Shown here piece after piece: positions 47,117-59,066 of a stretch of DNA of 64,000 bases. The notes under the pieces are model-generated. The model did not search any database. It saw nothing but the letters and a program-made list of their open reading frames with translations, and had not been told where the DNA came from. This DNA is from Pinus tabuliformis (taxonomy: Eukaryota; Streptophyta; Pinopsida; Pinales; Pinaceae). Every line of letters begins with the position of its first letter. The stretch's first letter is position 1. Both the position numbers and the translations under genes were made by a program. The stretch lies in assembly GCA_031772625.1 (NCBI GenBank), contig CM062810.1, forward strand, positions 450,554,014 to 450,618,013, read 5' to 3'.

Positions 47117-48547
47117 TGTTGGAAATATTGGGGGGGTGAATCAGTATTTCTTATTAATTAGAACTTTTAATCTTTTTCAGAATGTGAGTTAATCTTCAGT
47201 TATTAATATCATTGTTCTCTTTAGATAATCATAAACATACAACAACAGTAAACAACAACATACAACAATGAAAAAATATAAAACAGTGGACACAGAAATT
47301 TTAGGTGGAAAACCCCCTCCAATTCAAAAACCGTCAAACTATTCATTAGTAATTGTCTTCTCCTTCCTAAAAGAAAATTGATTACATCAAGATCTCAGCT
47401 ACAGCTGAGGGAGGCGTCAACCCCCTAATTCACGGGATACAACCTATAGGATGCTACTACATCCTAATAACCTGTTGCAACCAAAAGGATGCCCCAATTC
47501 CCTGTATGTCAGGCCACAACCTGATGAGTGCCCCAACGCTCTATTTTCCAACTGTTATTGGAAGGATGTTTCATCGCCCTATGATTTATCAGCCCCAATA
47601 GAAAGGACACCACAACATTTTGTGCAGGCTAAGGCCTGACATAGCACCACCCTGCCACCCGAAAGTGTTCTCAGGCCACAACCTGAAGGTAACTCCAATC
47701 ACCATAAAGAGTCGATGGACCATGTTTCACAATTTTAAAACCGGATCCCCCTGTGCTTTGAATCAATAAAATGTTGTAAAGAAGATACTATTATACCTTG
47801 TGAAATCTTGGTAGCCACTAACAACTATACAATATTACTTTGCCAAAATTGATCACTACATAATACTGTACATCAAGATCACTTCTCAAACACATAACAC
47901 TATCACTACTCAACTACACATCATTGTCACTGCACAACTACACAACAATGTCACTGCACAACTACATTTCTCATCATCAAGAGCTCACAACATTGGCAAT
48001 ATGACTACAATGAACATATTGTACTGTTGTAGATGATGAACCAAAAATTCTGATAATGGCATACTCCAAGGTGCCTTAGATCATCCCTATGAACTACTAC
48101 CAATGCTCTCAAGTACTACCCATGGAGAGCTACCAACATATGAATTTTCATTATTGATCACTAGTCATATCTTGCTATCCATCTTTACATCAAGTTGTAC
48201 ACAAGATGATATTATCCTCAATGATTTGCTACCCCGTAAGATCACAACTATGCCATTTACTATAAAACATCATAGGTTCTATAGTCATAGGTCTGTGTCA
48301 TTTATAACTACAATCTATAGGTCAATGTCTTATTTTCAAGCCAATATGTCAAATACAGGATCTTAGTTGTCAATGTTATATTTGTAATTATCCATCTTCA
48401 AACATGGACCCATAATCAAGTTTAGGGATATATGAAATAAGAGGATCACTTCAATGTAGTCATGAACTCAATTTTATCACTGATATTATTAGCCAACAAA
48501 GATATTGCTAAAAGTTCCTAGGTTACTATAGATACATAGTATCATTG
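47117..48547 (-). mobile_element. SIRE-like element, right (5') LTR, interrupted
   Basis: TGTTGGAAATATTGGG start; aligns to 41290-42600 up to ...ATCATTG (48547). The left LTR continues TGAGTTCAC, whereas here TGTTGACAGTGTTGG follows. This looks like the border of a later insertion, but its other border with a repeated CATTG was not found in the window. Confidence 0.7.
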
Positions 48548-49489
48548 TGTTGACAGTGTTGGATTCCACCAACATTGTAAGGATCTCCCTTATGTGAATT
48601 CCAAATTAAACCTCACACCATTTGTTATAGGAGTACCATCTGGTCATACTGTCTGGCCACCGTTGAAGGGTTTTCTTGTATATGCCTTAGTTAAAATCGG
48701 ACATAAGAGAACAGAACACCTCTTTGGGCCAGCAGGAATGTGAGCTTTGTGAGACACCCAATGTAAGGTATACTTAGGGAGACTTATGTGGTTGGTGAGA
48801 GAAACAAGCCACCAGTTAGAAAAGTAATAGTATTATCCTAAAGGGTGGCCCGTGGAAATGAGAAAGACTAGTTGAGTACTTGCATATTAGTCCACATAGT
48901 AAACAACAATTCGTTAAAACATAATAGCATTCATTCAATCATAGGCATAGATAAGCAACAAAATAGTTCAGTAACTTAGCCTTTGAATCAAGAAACATAT
49001 ACCATACACATAACCATATTAGTCCAACTAGATCTATGATACATGTATGAAGGAATGTCGTCTCATTGAGCTTCTGATTATAAGCATAAGATCCCAAGTA
49101 CATTGTTACATGAATGAAACATTGTATCCAATAGTGGAAGATGAAGCCACAACTTTCTTCTCCAAAGAATAATATATCTCCTATGTAGTGCAAGAGAAGC
49201 TAAGGCTCAAATTCCTAAGAGCTTGGTCCCAAAAAGCCTTTTTTTTTTAGTTATGAGGAGTTATTTATAACAAACATAATGAATTTTGAGCTTCCTCGTG
49301 ACTTTTGAATTCCTATCACTGTTCATATTCTAGTATGACTCATTACATTCCAGTGTGTGGCTATTCATATTCCACATGTGTCCCTTGCACTTCATTACAC
49401 AACATTTATTACATAAAACAATTTACAAATGAGATGGTGGCCTAATAAGACAAAATTTCTAAAGGAAAAAACTCATCAAATGGATAGAT

Positions 49490-50609
49490 CATTTGCTTCT
49501 TCATAGAGTTCACTTGTGATGTAAATGTGCCTTGCTCTGAACTCCTTCGCGATGGCATCGACCCGGATTGGAAAGTCCTCTTTGTAGCACACCTTCACCT
49601 CCAATGCCTTTTTCAGTATGTTCTTGGAGCTTGATTGTACATTTTTCTATAGCCATGAAAGCATCATGTGCGCTTTGACTGGTGCAAAGGCATACTGTTG
49701 AATAATGTCATTGGTTACCTCCAAGCTTTCCCTTTATGTTTCATGTTTGATCTGTTTAATGTGTTCCCTAATCTCCTAAAATATGACATCACTACCCTTG
49801 ATTGCTTCAAGAGATCTGATGGAAAGCATCCCATGCTTCTGTGTAAGAGACTTAAACCCATTGTGTAGTCAATTGTAGGCATCCATGGTGTTAACCGATT
49901 GTGCTCCAAGATGTGAGTAATTATGTAGGTGGAATCTCAACTAAACATTGTCAATTTTTGCAACAACCTTATCCTTCTTTTCCAAGTGTTGTGCAGCATC
50001 TGGATATTTGGCAGTCTACTCCTGCATCTATTCAATTGCCTTGTTTGCTATCTTTAGGAGCTTCACCTTTTCCTGTGCATTCTTCTGAATGCTAATGAGA
50101 GGAGCCATGACCTGGTGTATAAGTATCATCTCATCATATAGTTGTGCCATGGTGTCCTCCATTGGCCCCACCTCTTCTTGCATGGTTGACGTCCATTTCG
50201 CAATGTTGGAGTTCTATGATGATAGTTGTTGGTTCTTCATTGCAAGATGTTCTACCTATTACTTCACCGCAACCAATTCTCTTCTCAATCTAACATTCTC
50301 ATTCAAAAAATATTTTGAGTTATCCTATGTCGTTATAGCAAATGCAAAATTTGTCGCCATAACTATCCTTGAATTTCTTCTAGTCTTGGAGGTGATCACC
50401 TTTTATGTTGCTACTGAGACTGGGTTTTGAGGATAATTGGGAAAGTATCTATGCCTTTTCCACATGATCCTCTTCTTCAATTGATCAAACGTTATGCTGC
50501 ATACGTCCATGACTTGGTCTACTGGTGGAAGTATAATCCCCATCTCTCTAAATGGAAGATGTCCTCCTATGAGTGGTTGTTCATCTTGAGTATTGTGATC
50601 ATCATCCAT
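49490..50609 (-). pseudogene. C-terminal part of long frame (coiled coil), decayed
   Basis: The open piece 50609-50403 (MDDDHNTQDEQPLIGGHLPF) is followed by heptad-rich segments (LNENVRLRRELVAVK, VEHLAMKNQQ, MEDTMAQLYDEM) with stops in between, down to about 49490. It is out of frame with the piece upstream. The position fits the coiled-coil end seen in the related frames. Confidence 0.45.
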
Positions 50610-50647
50610 GGGTTGGATGGTATCTTATTCCTCTAACTACTCCTCCT

Positions 50648-52465
50648 CTAGCTCAATTGTTCTTCTCCTAGTCTCAGCGTTGCTTCCTTCTCCTGGGACT
50701 GCCTCTGTTGTTCTTCCTCTATCTGTCTCCTCTCTTCTTCTTCTACCTGTTTCTTCTTAAGAAACTCATCATGTGTCTTACTCTCCTCCTCTTCTTCTTC
50801 TTCTTCCACTTCTCTCCTCTTTGGATCTGTTTTTGTATCTCCTCTGTTTAAAGGATCCGCCTTCCATTTCTTGCTTATCTCACCTGATAAATACCTAATC
50901 CTTTTCCTGGGAGCTAACTTCTTTACTTGAGGTGTTGTTTCTTCCTCCTCCTGCTCTTCCTCCTCCAATTCCTAGGCTAACGGATCGTGGGGTGAGCTGG
51001 TCTTCATGGTTGGATGTGTATTTTTTTTAGCATTGTACCAGTTCTCTATATTTTCATCTTCTGGTCTGCATATTAATGAATACCCTGTATTATGACTGAT
51101 CGTTTGATAATTTTTCTTGACAATTCGCCTAGGATGATACGTGTGGAATTATTTGGTGGTGAAGTGTAGGTGATACGACTCTTCAATTTGAGTTGTTAAC
51201 ACCTTGTGACTCTTTAATTCATAGAATAAAATCCTCAATGGAAAGATAGGCCAAGGGGCTTTCTTCCTCTTGTGAAGAGTTCTTGACAGTCCCTTATCCA
51301 GCTGATTTTCCACTTCCAGTATGACCACCTTATTTGTCACATATTGTCGCATAAGATGAGGGGTTGTTTGACATCTGAAGCATCTAATATATGTTCCCTC
51401 ATGAGCTACAAACCAGTCTGTAATACCTTGAAGTGACTTCTTCACTTGATCCATCATGCATGGCGGATTGGTCTCAAATATCATGCGAAAAATGGCTGCA
51501 AAGAAGTGTTCAGCCAATTTGTTGTATGCACCTCTGAAACTTCCTTCTGATAACACCCAGCAGTGGAAATAAACTAGGAACTTCTCTTTAGGAATCTAGT
51601 TCCAATATAGTTTCGAAAATGTATACCATGCACAGATTCAATCCAAGAGATACGCAAACATCTAGAATTATGGGGATTGATTTTCCTGTAAAGATGTTTT
51701 GGGTTTCCCCACCTCGCGCTACAATTCGTATGATAATATATCTTCCCAATCAAAATATTTTCCATGTGTCACCACCATATTGAGTGTATATATCCAATTC
51801 TCTTGGAAAACTTCAGCGTTCTTTCACCCAAACATCTGACAATACATAGCCATCAAATATTGATATGCGTCTCTTAAGATCTTTGTAAGATCAATTGTTG
51901 ATAGGCAATGGCGAAACTTGTAAGGCTCTCGACACCATTGTTTGATAACATCGTTCGTGTCAAGAGTGGCCCATTTTGTGTAGAAGTGGTCATTTGTGTA
52001 TTCATTATGTTTGAGCATCTTATAATATTTTTGCATATCCTCACCATAATAGGTGGTGAGGTGACCACCACTGTCACTGTGAAGCACAAGGTGAGATTCA
52101 TCCATGTGTGTGATGATCCATTCAATAGCTTCAGCACATGGCATGATTGGGAATCTGCATGAGATCCTCTGTATCCTGGAATTCTTAATGTTGATGTATG
52201 CATGCACATCCTCTAAGTCCTCAACAAACTTCTCTTGAATGAATGTGTTGTAGATCTTGCTCCAAGTGACCTTTGTATTCTTGTCGATGAAACACTAAGT
52301 GTTTGCATATGTAGGAATGTTAGGCTTTGAAAATTCAATTGGCTCATCAGTGCTTTCTTCTAAAATTTCTATAGAGGCTACTTTTCGAGGCGATGCGTTT
52401 CCAAAAAATGACGACACAATGGACACACATGTAGCACAGGAACTTGTTTGTGGAATCACACTCAT
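50648..52465 (-). pseudogene. Long unknown frame, homologous to 60268-63910
   Basis: One frame of ~605 codons from MSVIPQTSSC (52465) to 50648, with stops near 52295, 51824, 51730, 51664 and 51565. The N-terminal part is globular, with YYGEDMQKYYKMLKHNEY and FYTKWATLDTNDVIKQW. A middle block TDWFVAHEGTYIRCFRC then VILEVENQL (about 51290-51420) aligns with GDWYLYQNYTEVRIYGC ... ALEYYRQM at 62780-62910 on DW, T, R, C, P, Y, LE and Q positions. The end is Glu/Lys-rich and disordered (50968-50648). No catalytic motif is seen. Confidence 0.6.
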
Positions 52466-52649
52466 AACAACAAGATTAGCTTAAAACAACTAATTATGCA
52501 GCATAACTTATAAATCACGTTCAAAGAGCCATCATGGATGATATATCACTAAAAACTATGAATGACAGCCAAAAATAACTTACATGCAAGAAAGAATGTG
52601 CATGAAAACTAGCAGGGTGCGCTTTCAAATCATGAAGGGGCATGCATCA

Positions 52650-53090
52650 TCATTCGAGGCTTCACAGTGCACTCATGCACCCAAGAAAGAGGAAAAACTT
52701 TGCCAAGGTGTATTGTCACACCTTGAAGGGTCGAAGGAATGGTAAAATGGGCCTTTAGCTCTTCCCTATACGCCCATGTGCCCAAGGAGACAAAGAGGGT
52801 GCATTTTCGCACTTCAAAGGGTTGAAGAATGAAGGAAACAAGGCTTTGGGTCTTCAAAGTGTGCCTATGCACTCAAGGCAAAGGAGGGTGCATTGTCGCA
52901 TGCCGAAGGGCTGAATGGATTGAGCTTCGTGCCTTCGTGATGTGCCTATGCGCCCTAAGGAAAAGAGGGCATAATGTAGCACTTTGAAGAGTCGAAGGGA
53001 AAAGATTTGTGCCTTCATGATGCGCCCATGTGCTCAAGAAGAAAATTGGGTTACATAGGGTGTAGTTTTCAAGGCTGAAGGAGCTTCAAG
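52650..53090. repeat. Imperfect tandem repeat, unit about 75-100 bp
   Basis: Five diverged units, each with a TGTGCCTATGCGCCC-like phrase, AAGGAAAAGAGGGTGCAT, a TTGTCGCAC phrase and a GAAGGGTCGAAGG phrase. Looser relatives of the first phrase recur at 53580-53720. It lies upstream (minus strand) of the long frame, like the GC-rich repeat in the complete Tat-like LTR. Confidence 0.7.
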
Positions 53091-53100
53091 CTCAAGAAGT

Positions 53101-55180
53101 GTGATTTGCTTGTAAAAAGCTCAGTTAATAGGATTTGATGTTAATATGAGAAAGAGAAGAGCCTACAAGGATTTAAAGTTGGTGTCGCATGCATGGTGGA
53201 AGATGGAGGGTTTCAATAATGTGAAGAGTCTCTTTCATGTGATAGTGAATTAACACTTGCAATATGAATATTCAACTATAACTCTAGCAAAAAAACTACA
53301 AAACAAGTGATTGACAACAAACAAAGCAATATTTAATAATTAAATCATGAAAAACGTCAAAATATTGAGCATGCAAACTTACTTGTTGCACTAGTTAATG
53401 AAGGGCTTCCTCATTCTCCAATTGTGTGCTCAACTCAGATGACATGATGATGGAAATAATGGTTAACTGAGCTTATTTAAATAAATTGACATTCAAAACT
53501 GATTCATGCATGAGTTCCACTTATCGTCGCATGAAAGGATTAGTTAAGAAGTATTTAAGGTGGTTCCTATTTTCTATGAGTGTGCCCTCATGCAACAAGT
53601 TGGATCATGTATGCAACTGGACAGGGCACGAGTCTTCGACATGAAGCAGTGCACCTAGGTAGGGCACACTTGCTTAGTTTGAATGAATGTGCCCAGGTAT
53701 GGCACACTTCTTCATCCCGAAGGAGTGCAATCACCTCAAGAACATGTCTTCATCAACTCAAAGTGTGCTTTTGCTTTCATGAGATATTTTCCTGCTTTTT
53801 TCTTGATTTTTCCTCTTTTTTGTTTTTTAGTGTGTGCATGGCTATAAGGCAAGTTTCTAAGTCAAGAAGGACCATGAGTTCACTTAACCATTAACTTACT
53901 AACTCAAACGCTTCTAATGGTTAAGTGACGACGCTTGAGACACATTGACTTAGGAGGATGTGACACTAGGAGAAAACACACAAATATCAAATCAAACCAC
54001 ATGACGACACATGGGGGCTTGAAATGACAATTAGCGTAGGCTCCAAAATTGACATAGGCAAAAAATTTGGAGGGTCATTGTCGCAGCGACACACTCGGAG
54101 AACCGCAACTTCTTTGAAAGGGTTTCATTGTAAGCGCAAAGTCTCATTTCTATAGGAAGTATTGATTCGATCAATGAGTTACCTTCATCTCCCCATTCTA
54201 TTTGGTTAAAGATATATTTTTCCCAATTCTGCTACTCGATGTAATTCAAACATTAAGCAAGCCATATTAATATCCTATCAACGTAAGTAAGAGTAATATA
54301 GTACGGTGAAATAAAAAAATAAAAGTTTTAGTTTTACATCTTTGGCATTGCTTCATTTCCAGCAAGCCTGGAAAGTACCCTGATGGAGTTGCATGGGGAA
54401 CACAAACATTGCTTCATTGTCAACTAATCTAGACAGTACCCCGACGAATTCCCTTGCTTCACCTCCCTGTGCAACAAGCCTTTCTCTTCTTTCACCCTTT
54501 TATTTTTTTTCTCTTTTGTTTCATAGTATTGTGCATAGGAACTTATTATTTTTCACGAGCGGAAGAGGGATTCTGACTTATTGAGAGCAGAAGAGGTTGT
54601 TCCTTCAAAGACAATTTATTATACCTCTGATGGTTTAATCGCCAAAAATTTTCCCCTTATCTTATTCTACACATATAGATAAGAAAGAACACGCCATTAA
54701 TAAGAGGAACTAGTGCGGGAATGAGAATCCTGAATAGGTACGGGTTTCATGGTTTGCCTACAGTTTTCTAGTTGACGGATCGTATTTTCCATCGAAAATT
54801 CATTGACTTGAAAGATGTAAACAAAATCAAGGAAGAGGGTAATAGATAATCCAATGGTTGTGTACTTCCACAACTTGCCTTCCCCAAAATATTAGCCACA
54901 TATTCTCGAAGCACAAAACCAACTTATTCAAGGACGAATCAAACCGAAAGAATAAAATCGTAACATGAAAGAAAAAATAGAACAGTGCAATGCATCTAAC
55001 TACATGCAACCTAACCTAGCCTAAACTAAACAATACAAGGTCGTATAATCTAAAATGGAACTTCCAATTTATCCATAGAAGTTGCTCCTGACCTTTAGAG
55101 CAAAGGATGTGATCGTGAAAAGGCGAAATGGAAAGTAGTGCAGTGAATAAGAGAAATTGTGCAAGAATCTACACAGTTCG
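53101..55180. other. No gene seen
   Basis: Scattered short frames without motifs. The sequence is mixed, and no LTR border, tRNA or repeat beyond the GGGCACACT-like phrases at 53580-53720 could be supported. Confidence 0.5.
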
Positions 55181-56310
55181 ACAAAAACAGGAACTTGCAT
55201 ATGGAACACGGGACATGTCCTCTTCCTCTTCTTGTGTCTTGGGACACTATTCAGCAGATAACCTCACACCTATAGGAATAGCAACCTTCACCGGTTTACT
55301 ATCCTACATATTAAACCTCTACAGTATTGTCTCGACATACTTCCTCTAGTTTAACCAGCGCTTCCTCTTTCCCCGATATCTTTTAATTTCCATGTCCAAA
55401 ATATAGTTTGCAGCACCAAGATCTTTCATGTCAAATTTGGAGGACAATTGGGTCTTCAAATCCTGGATAATTTCTTTGTCATTTCCAACCAGCAACATAT
55501 CATCCACATAAAAGACCAGATAAATAACACGGTCACCAATTGATTTAAAATACACACAGTGATCTGCTTTGCTTCTGGTGAAGCCAAGTCCCCATATAAA
55601 TGTATCAAATTTTTGATACCACATCCTTGGTGACTGTTTTAACCCATACAAAGACTTCTTTAACTTGCATACCAGTTCTTTCATACCCTTCACCGCAAAG
55701 CCTTCAGGTTGCTTCATGTATATTTCCTCTTCTAGATCTCCGTGAAGAAATTTTGTCTTCACATCCATCTGTTCTACCTCAAAATCAAAAGCAGCAGAAA
55801 CAGATAAAAGTAATCTAATAGAAGTTACCTTGGCAACAGGAGAAAAAATATCACCAAAATCAATTCCCGACACCTGGTAATAACCATTTGCTACCAACTG
55901 AGCTTTGTATTTCTCCACCTTTCCTTTTGCATTTGTCTTCTTCTTGAACACAAATTTGCTGCCAGTGGGTTTCCTTCCAGTTGGAAACTCCACCAGATCC
56001 CAAGCCTCATTTTTGTGCAAAGATGTCATTTCATCAACCATGGCCTCTTTCCAGAGTTTGTCATCCTCTAAGTCTACTGCTTCCTTCACAGTTCTAGGAT
56101 CATCGTCAGTAATAGATAAAGAAAAATTTAAACAGAAAGCAGATGGACTATACCTTTCTGGTTGCCTTCTTTCTCTAACTGATCTTCTCACACCCGGAGT
56201 TTGGGGCTCTTCATCTTCTGATTCCTCCTCTGCTGTAGAGTCTGATTCTTCCTCCTTAACCTCAAACTCTATCTTCTCAAGTTCCTTTGGTTGGCTTCAT
56301 GTTTAATAAC
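55181..56310 (-). pseudogene. pol: Copia RT, truncated
   Basis: The open frame 56191-55346 contains WKEAMVDEMTSLHKNEAWDLV, QMDVKTKFLHGDLEEEIYM, KKSLYGLKQSPRMWYQKFD and an intact FYVDDMLLVG catalytic box near 55500. A stop at 55346 follows WLN; the frame continues with stops to PYAS near 55195, where similarity ends before the RNase H. The upstream part carries the acidic linker (EEESDSTAEEESEDEEPQ) typical of the segment between integrase and RT. It would copy the element RNA; it cannot be complete here. Confidence 0.85.
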
Positions 56311-56315
56311 ATATT

Positions 56316-57327
56316 TTACCTCTCTGAACACCACATCTCAGCTGTACAAAACCTTCTGTGTGACTGGGTTCCAAAGCTTATACCCTTTAAACCATCCTTA
56401 TACCCAATAAATATGCACTTTTCAGATTTATTGTCCAACTTGGTTCGTTCCTCCTTTGGAACATGTACATATGCATCACATCCAAATACCCTCAGATGTG
56501 AAAGAGAGGGTTTCTTACCAGCCCATACCTCTTGTGGAGTCTTATCCTCCAACGTTGATGAAGGTGACCCGGTTGACTAGGTAACATGCAGTATCCACTG
56601 CCTCTGCCTAGAATTATTGTCCTAACCCAGCACCACTGAGCATGCTTCTTGCCCTTTCCATCAACGTCTTATTCATTCCTTCTGCAACTTCATTTTGCTG
56701 AGGTGTATATGGAGTAGTCTTCTGTCGTGCTATACCACACATCTTACAGAATTCTTCAAATTCCTTACTGCAAAACTCTCCACCATTATCTGTCCTCAGC
56801 ACCTTTATCTTCTTCTCTGTCTGACTTTCCACGAGAGCCTTAAATTCTTTAAACCTGTCAAAGGCTTCAGATTTCTTCTTAAGGAAATTTATCCATGTAT
56901 TCCTTGAGAAGTCATCTATAAATGATACATAGTGCATAGACTTACCCAGTGATGGAACCTTCACAGGTCCAAACACATCACTGTGCACAAGTTCTAATAT
57001 TTGTTTTGCCCTCTTACTACTAGAGGGGAAACTCACCCGATTCTGATTTCCATATACACAATTTTCACATAAATCAAAATCCGGAGAGCTATTACTCATA
57101 CCTACTACCATACCTTTACCATGAAGTATACGAAGGCCCTTCTCTCCAATTTGTCCAAGCCTTTGATGCCACAACATGGTCTTCTCTCCAAAGACCACTA
57201 GATTTTCCGCTCCACTTTCTGGAACCACAAAATTGTTGCACCCATCAATAACAGGGCTACCTTGCAGCTTGTACAGAGTTCCAATTCGAATTCCCCGCAT
57301 CAATACCAGTGCTCCCCGAACCATTTT
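56316..57327 (-). pseudogene. pol: Copia integrase, frameshifted
   Basis: HQRLGQIGEKGLRIL and CENCVYGNQ form the H-H-C-C zinc region (about 57080-57170). The catalytic core keeps all three acids: LVHSDVFGP (near 56990), VLRTDNGGEF (near 56795) and QQNEVAEGMN (near 56690). Two stops near 56614 and one extra G near 56574 shift the frame; the shifted piece 56552-56316 (TPQEVWAGKKPSLSHLRVFGCDAYVHVP) is the integrase C-terminal part. A further shift lies near 56320. It is continuous with protease upstream apart from one stop at 57328. Confidence 0.85.
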
Positions 57328-58458
57328 TCAGGTATCCTTCTCGAACACTGTTTTTACACCCACATCAACTAGCTTGCTTACAGAAATCAGATTTCTGGCC
57401 AATGCAGGAATATGTAGAACACCTGGAAGTGTTCTAACCCTTCCACCTTGTAACTTCAACTTTACTTTTCCGCGACCAATGATTCTAGCCTTCCCATCAT
57501 CCCCTAAGAAGACATCACCACCATCGTATTTCTCATACTCGCAGAACCACTCTCTATGGGGAGTGAAGTGAAAGGATGCACCTAAGTCAATCAACCATGC
57601 CTTATGATCTACATGTGTACTTGAAGAATCCAAGTACACATCCCCACCTTCATCTGAGGTGGTTTTCGCTTCTGCAGAAGGGGTATCATCAGATACCTTT
57701 CCTTTATCTGGAGTTTTAGATTTACAGTCCCTTTTGTAGTGCCCTTCCTTTCCGTATTTCCAGCACACCACCTTTACAGGTTTTCCTGGAGATTTAGATC
57801 TCCCTCTAGATTTAGATCTCCCACTCGCTGACTTATTTTTGTTTCTATTCTGGGACCGTCCTCGTACAAACAAGGCATCACCATTCTGGCTCTCCATATT
57901 TTTCCGTCTCATCTCCTCCATCAGCAAGGATGAGACTATTTTAGCAAACTCCAAGGCAGTTGCATTTCTACCTATTACAATAACCAGACAATCCCACGAA
58001 TCTGGTAGAGAACACAACAAACTGATGCACTTATCTTCATCTGAAATTTTAGTATCAACATATGCTAACTGACTTACCACAGTATTAAATGCGTTCAGAT
58101 TCTCTGTCACCGAGTCTCCATCTTTCATCCTCAGGTTATATAGCTTTTTCTGCAGGAATAGTTTATTCACGAGAATCATAGATTGGTACAAAGTCCCTAA
58201 CTTGTCCCACAAAGCCTTCGTTGTAGCTTCCCCTGATACATTTAGCAATACTGAATCTAAGACACACAATCATATTGTGCTCTTTGCCTTCTGATCCAAC
58301 TTCTTCCATTCTTCATCAGACACTCCCGTTGGTTTAGTACCCGGATCTACTGCAATCCACTGATCTTTATCCACCAAAAAATCTTCCATCTTGAGTTTCC
58401 ACAACTCAAAACTCTGACCATTAAATTTCTCGATCTCTATCTTTCCACTACTCGCCAT
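57328..58458 (-). pseudogene. gag: Copia gag and protease, one stop
   Basis: Starts MASSGKIEIEKFNGQSFELWKLKMEDFLV, the standard Copia gag opening. A single stop at 58270 splits gag; the frame then continues in phase (LCVLDSVLLNVSGEATTKALWDKL ... LYNLRMKDGDSVTENLNAFN). The zinc knuckle reads CWKYGKEGHYKRDC (about 57725-57767): the second Cys is Tyr. The protease box reads WLIDLGASFHF (about 57570-57600), with DLG in place of DSG. The frame stops at 57328. A promoter and primer site lie directly upstream in the LTR. Confidence 0.85.
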
Positions 58459-58566
58459 CTTCTTTCACCACCAAAATCGATCTTGCAGATCTCCCACTGA
58501 ACAGGGTCTACCACAGGCCCGAGCGAAACCCCCCAGCAACAAAGGCGTCCCCTTGAAGCCAAAACT

Positions 58567-58578
58567 ACTCTGATACTA
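58567..58578 (-). promoter_or_regulatory. Primer-binding site, tRNA-Met type
   Basis: Minus strand TAGTATCAGAGT, 10 of 12 bases as in TGGTATCAGAGC, two bases after the LTR end at 58581 and ~110 bases before the gag ATG. Confidence 0.7.
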
Positions 58579-58580
58579 AA

Positions 58581-59066
58581 TGTAGGTTTTAACCTCGTAC
58601 AGAAATTACCTGCATATGAATTCTAAAACATAGAAAATAACCAATGTGAGAGCATAACACATAAAACACATAGACACAGATATTTCCCCTGGATCCCAAA
58701 ACTAGGACTACCAGCTTATTTTTCATTATGTTCCTTTCAATGTTATAATACATATTTATACATGCCGAAGCATCCAATACCATGGACCGGAAACCATCAC
58801 GTCCAAAAAACATGTGCGAAAATCATGCACAAAACCATAGGTGGGTCCACCCATCCTAAAATAGGGTCCAAACCCAAAATTTTCTGGGGCGCTGCCACGG
58901 ACCCCATAAAGTGGGGTTATGGGTATGCCTCAAACCCCCTGTGACCCCCCCCCCCCCCCCCACTACACAATCAGTGCAACGAAGGGGGGCTCCGCCCCCC
59001 TCTAACTCCCCGGTTAACTACGTGGGCTAATCATGAAAAGAATATAACACAACCCAACAATCTACA
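58581..59066 (-). mobile_element. Copia 5' LTR
   Basis: The left end TGTAGGTTTT follows the primer site. The right end is placed at CTACA (59066); an alternative CTACA lies at 58967. TGTATAAATATG on the minus strand (about 58749-58762) is a good TATA box. It contains a run of 17 C (58945-58961). No partner LTR is present to confirm the length. Confidence 0.6.
58945..58961 (+). repeat. Homopolymer of 17 C
   Basis: Seventeen consecutive C, bordered by GTGA and ACTACA. Length should be treated with care because such runs are prone to sequencing error. Confidence 0.9.

Larger units (their letters stand above)
41290..48547 (-). mobile_element. SIRE-like Copia element, gag-only, long LTRs
   Basis: The left (3') LTR is 41290-44784 with TGTTGGA and TCCAACA ends. 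The polypurine tract is the reverse complement of ATCTCCCCCTTTATC at 44785. The minus-strand primer-type site TGGTATCAAATC lies beside the right LTR start (47117). Gag with several zinc knuckles and the long LTRs suggest the SIRE/Maximus lineage. The 2.3-kb interior has no protease, integrase or RT. The right LTR matches the left one only up to about 48547 and is then replaced by other sequence. Confidence 0.8.
48548..53100 (-). mobile_element. Probable LTR or leader of a third Tat-type element carrying a long frame
   Basis: Starts TGTTGACAG (or TGTTGGATTCC at 48557) at the break in the SIRE-like LTR. It holds a minus-strand frame homologous to the one at 60268-63910, and a tandem repeat upstream of it, the same order as in the complete Tat-like LTR. 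No primer site or gag is seen, so the element type rests on the frame homology. The right border is not defined. Confidence 0.45.
55181..59066 (-). mobile_element. Copia retrotransposon (Tork-like), 3' truncated
   Basis: Minus-strand 5' LTR (58581-59066), primer site, gag, protease, integrase and RT are in Copia order. The coding sequence breaks off in the region after RT (VPYAS near 55195), so RNase H end, polypurine tract and 3' LTR are missing. The lineage call is from the overall look of gag and RT and is tentative. Confidence 0.8.

Noticed and set aside
53580-53894. 104-codon plus frame
   Set aside because: Covers loose copies of a GGGCACACT-type repeat; no protein signal.
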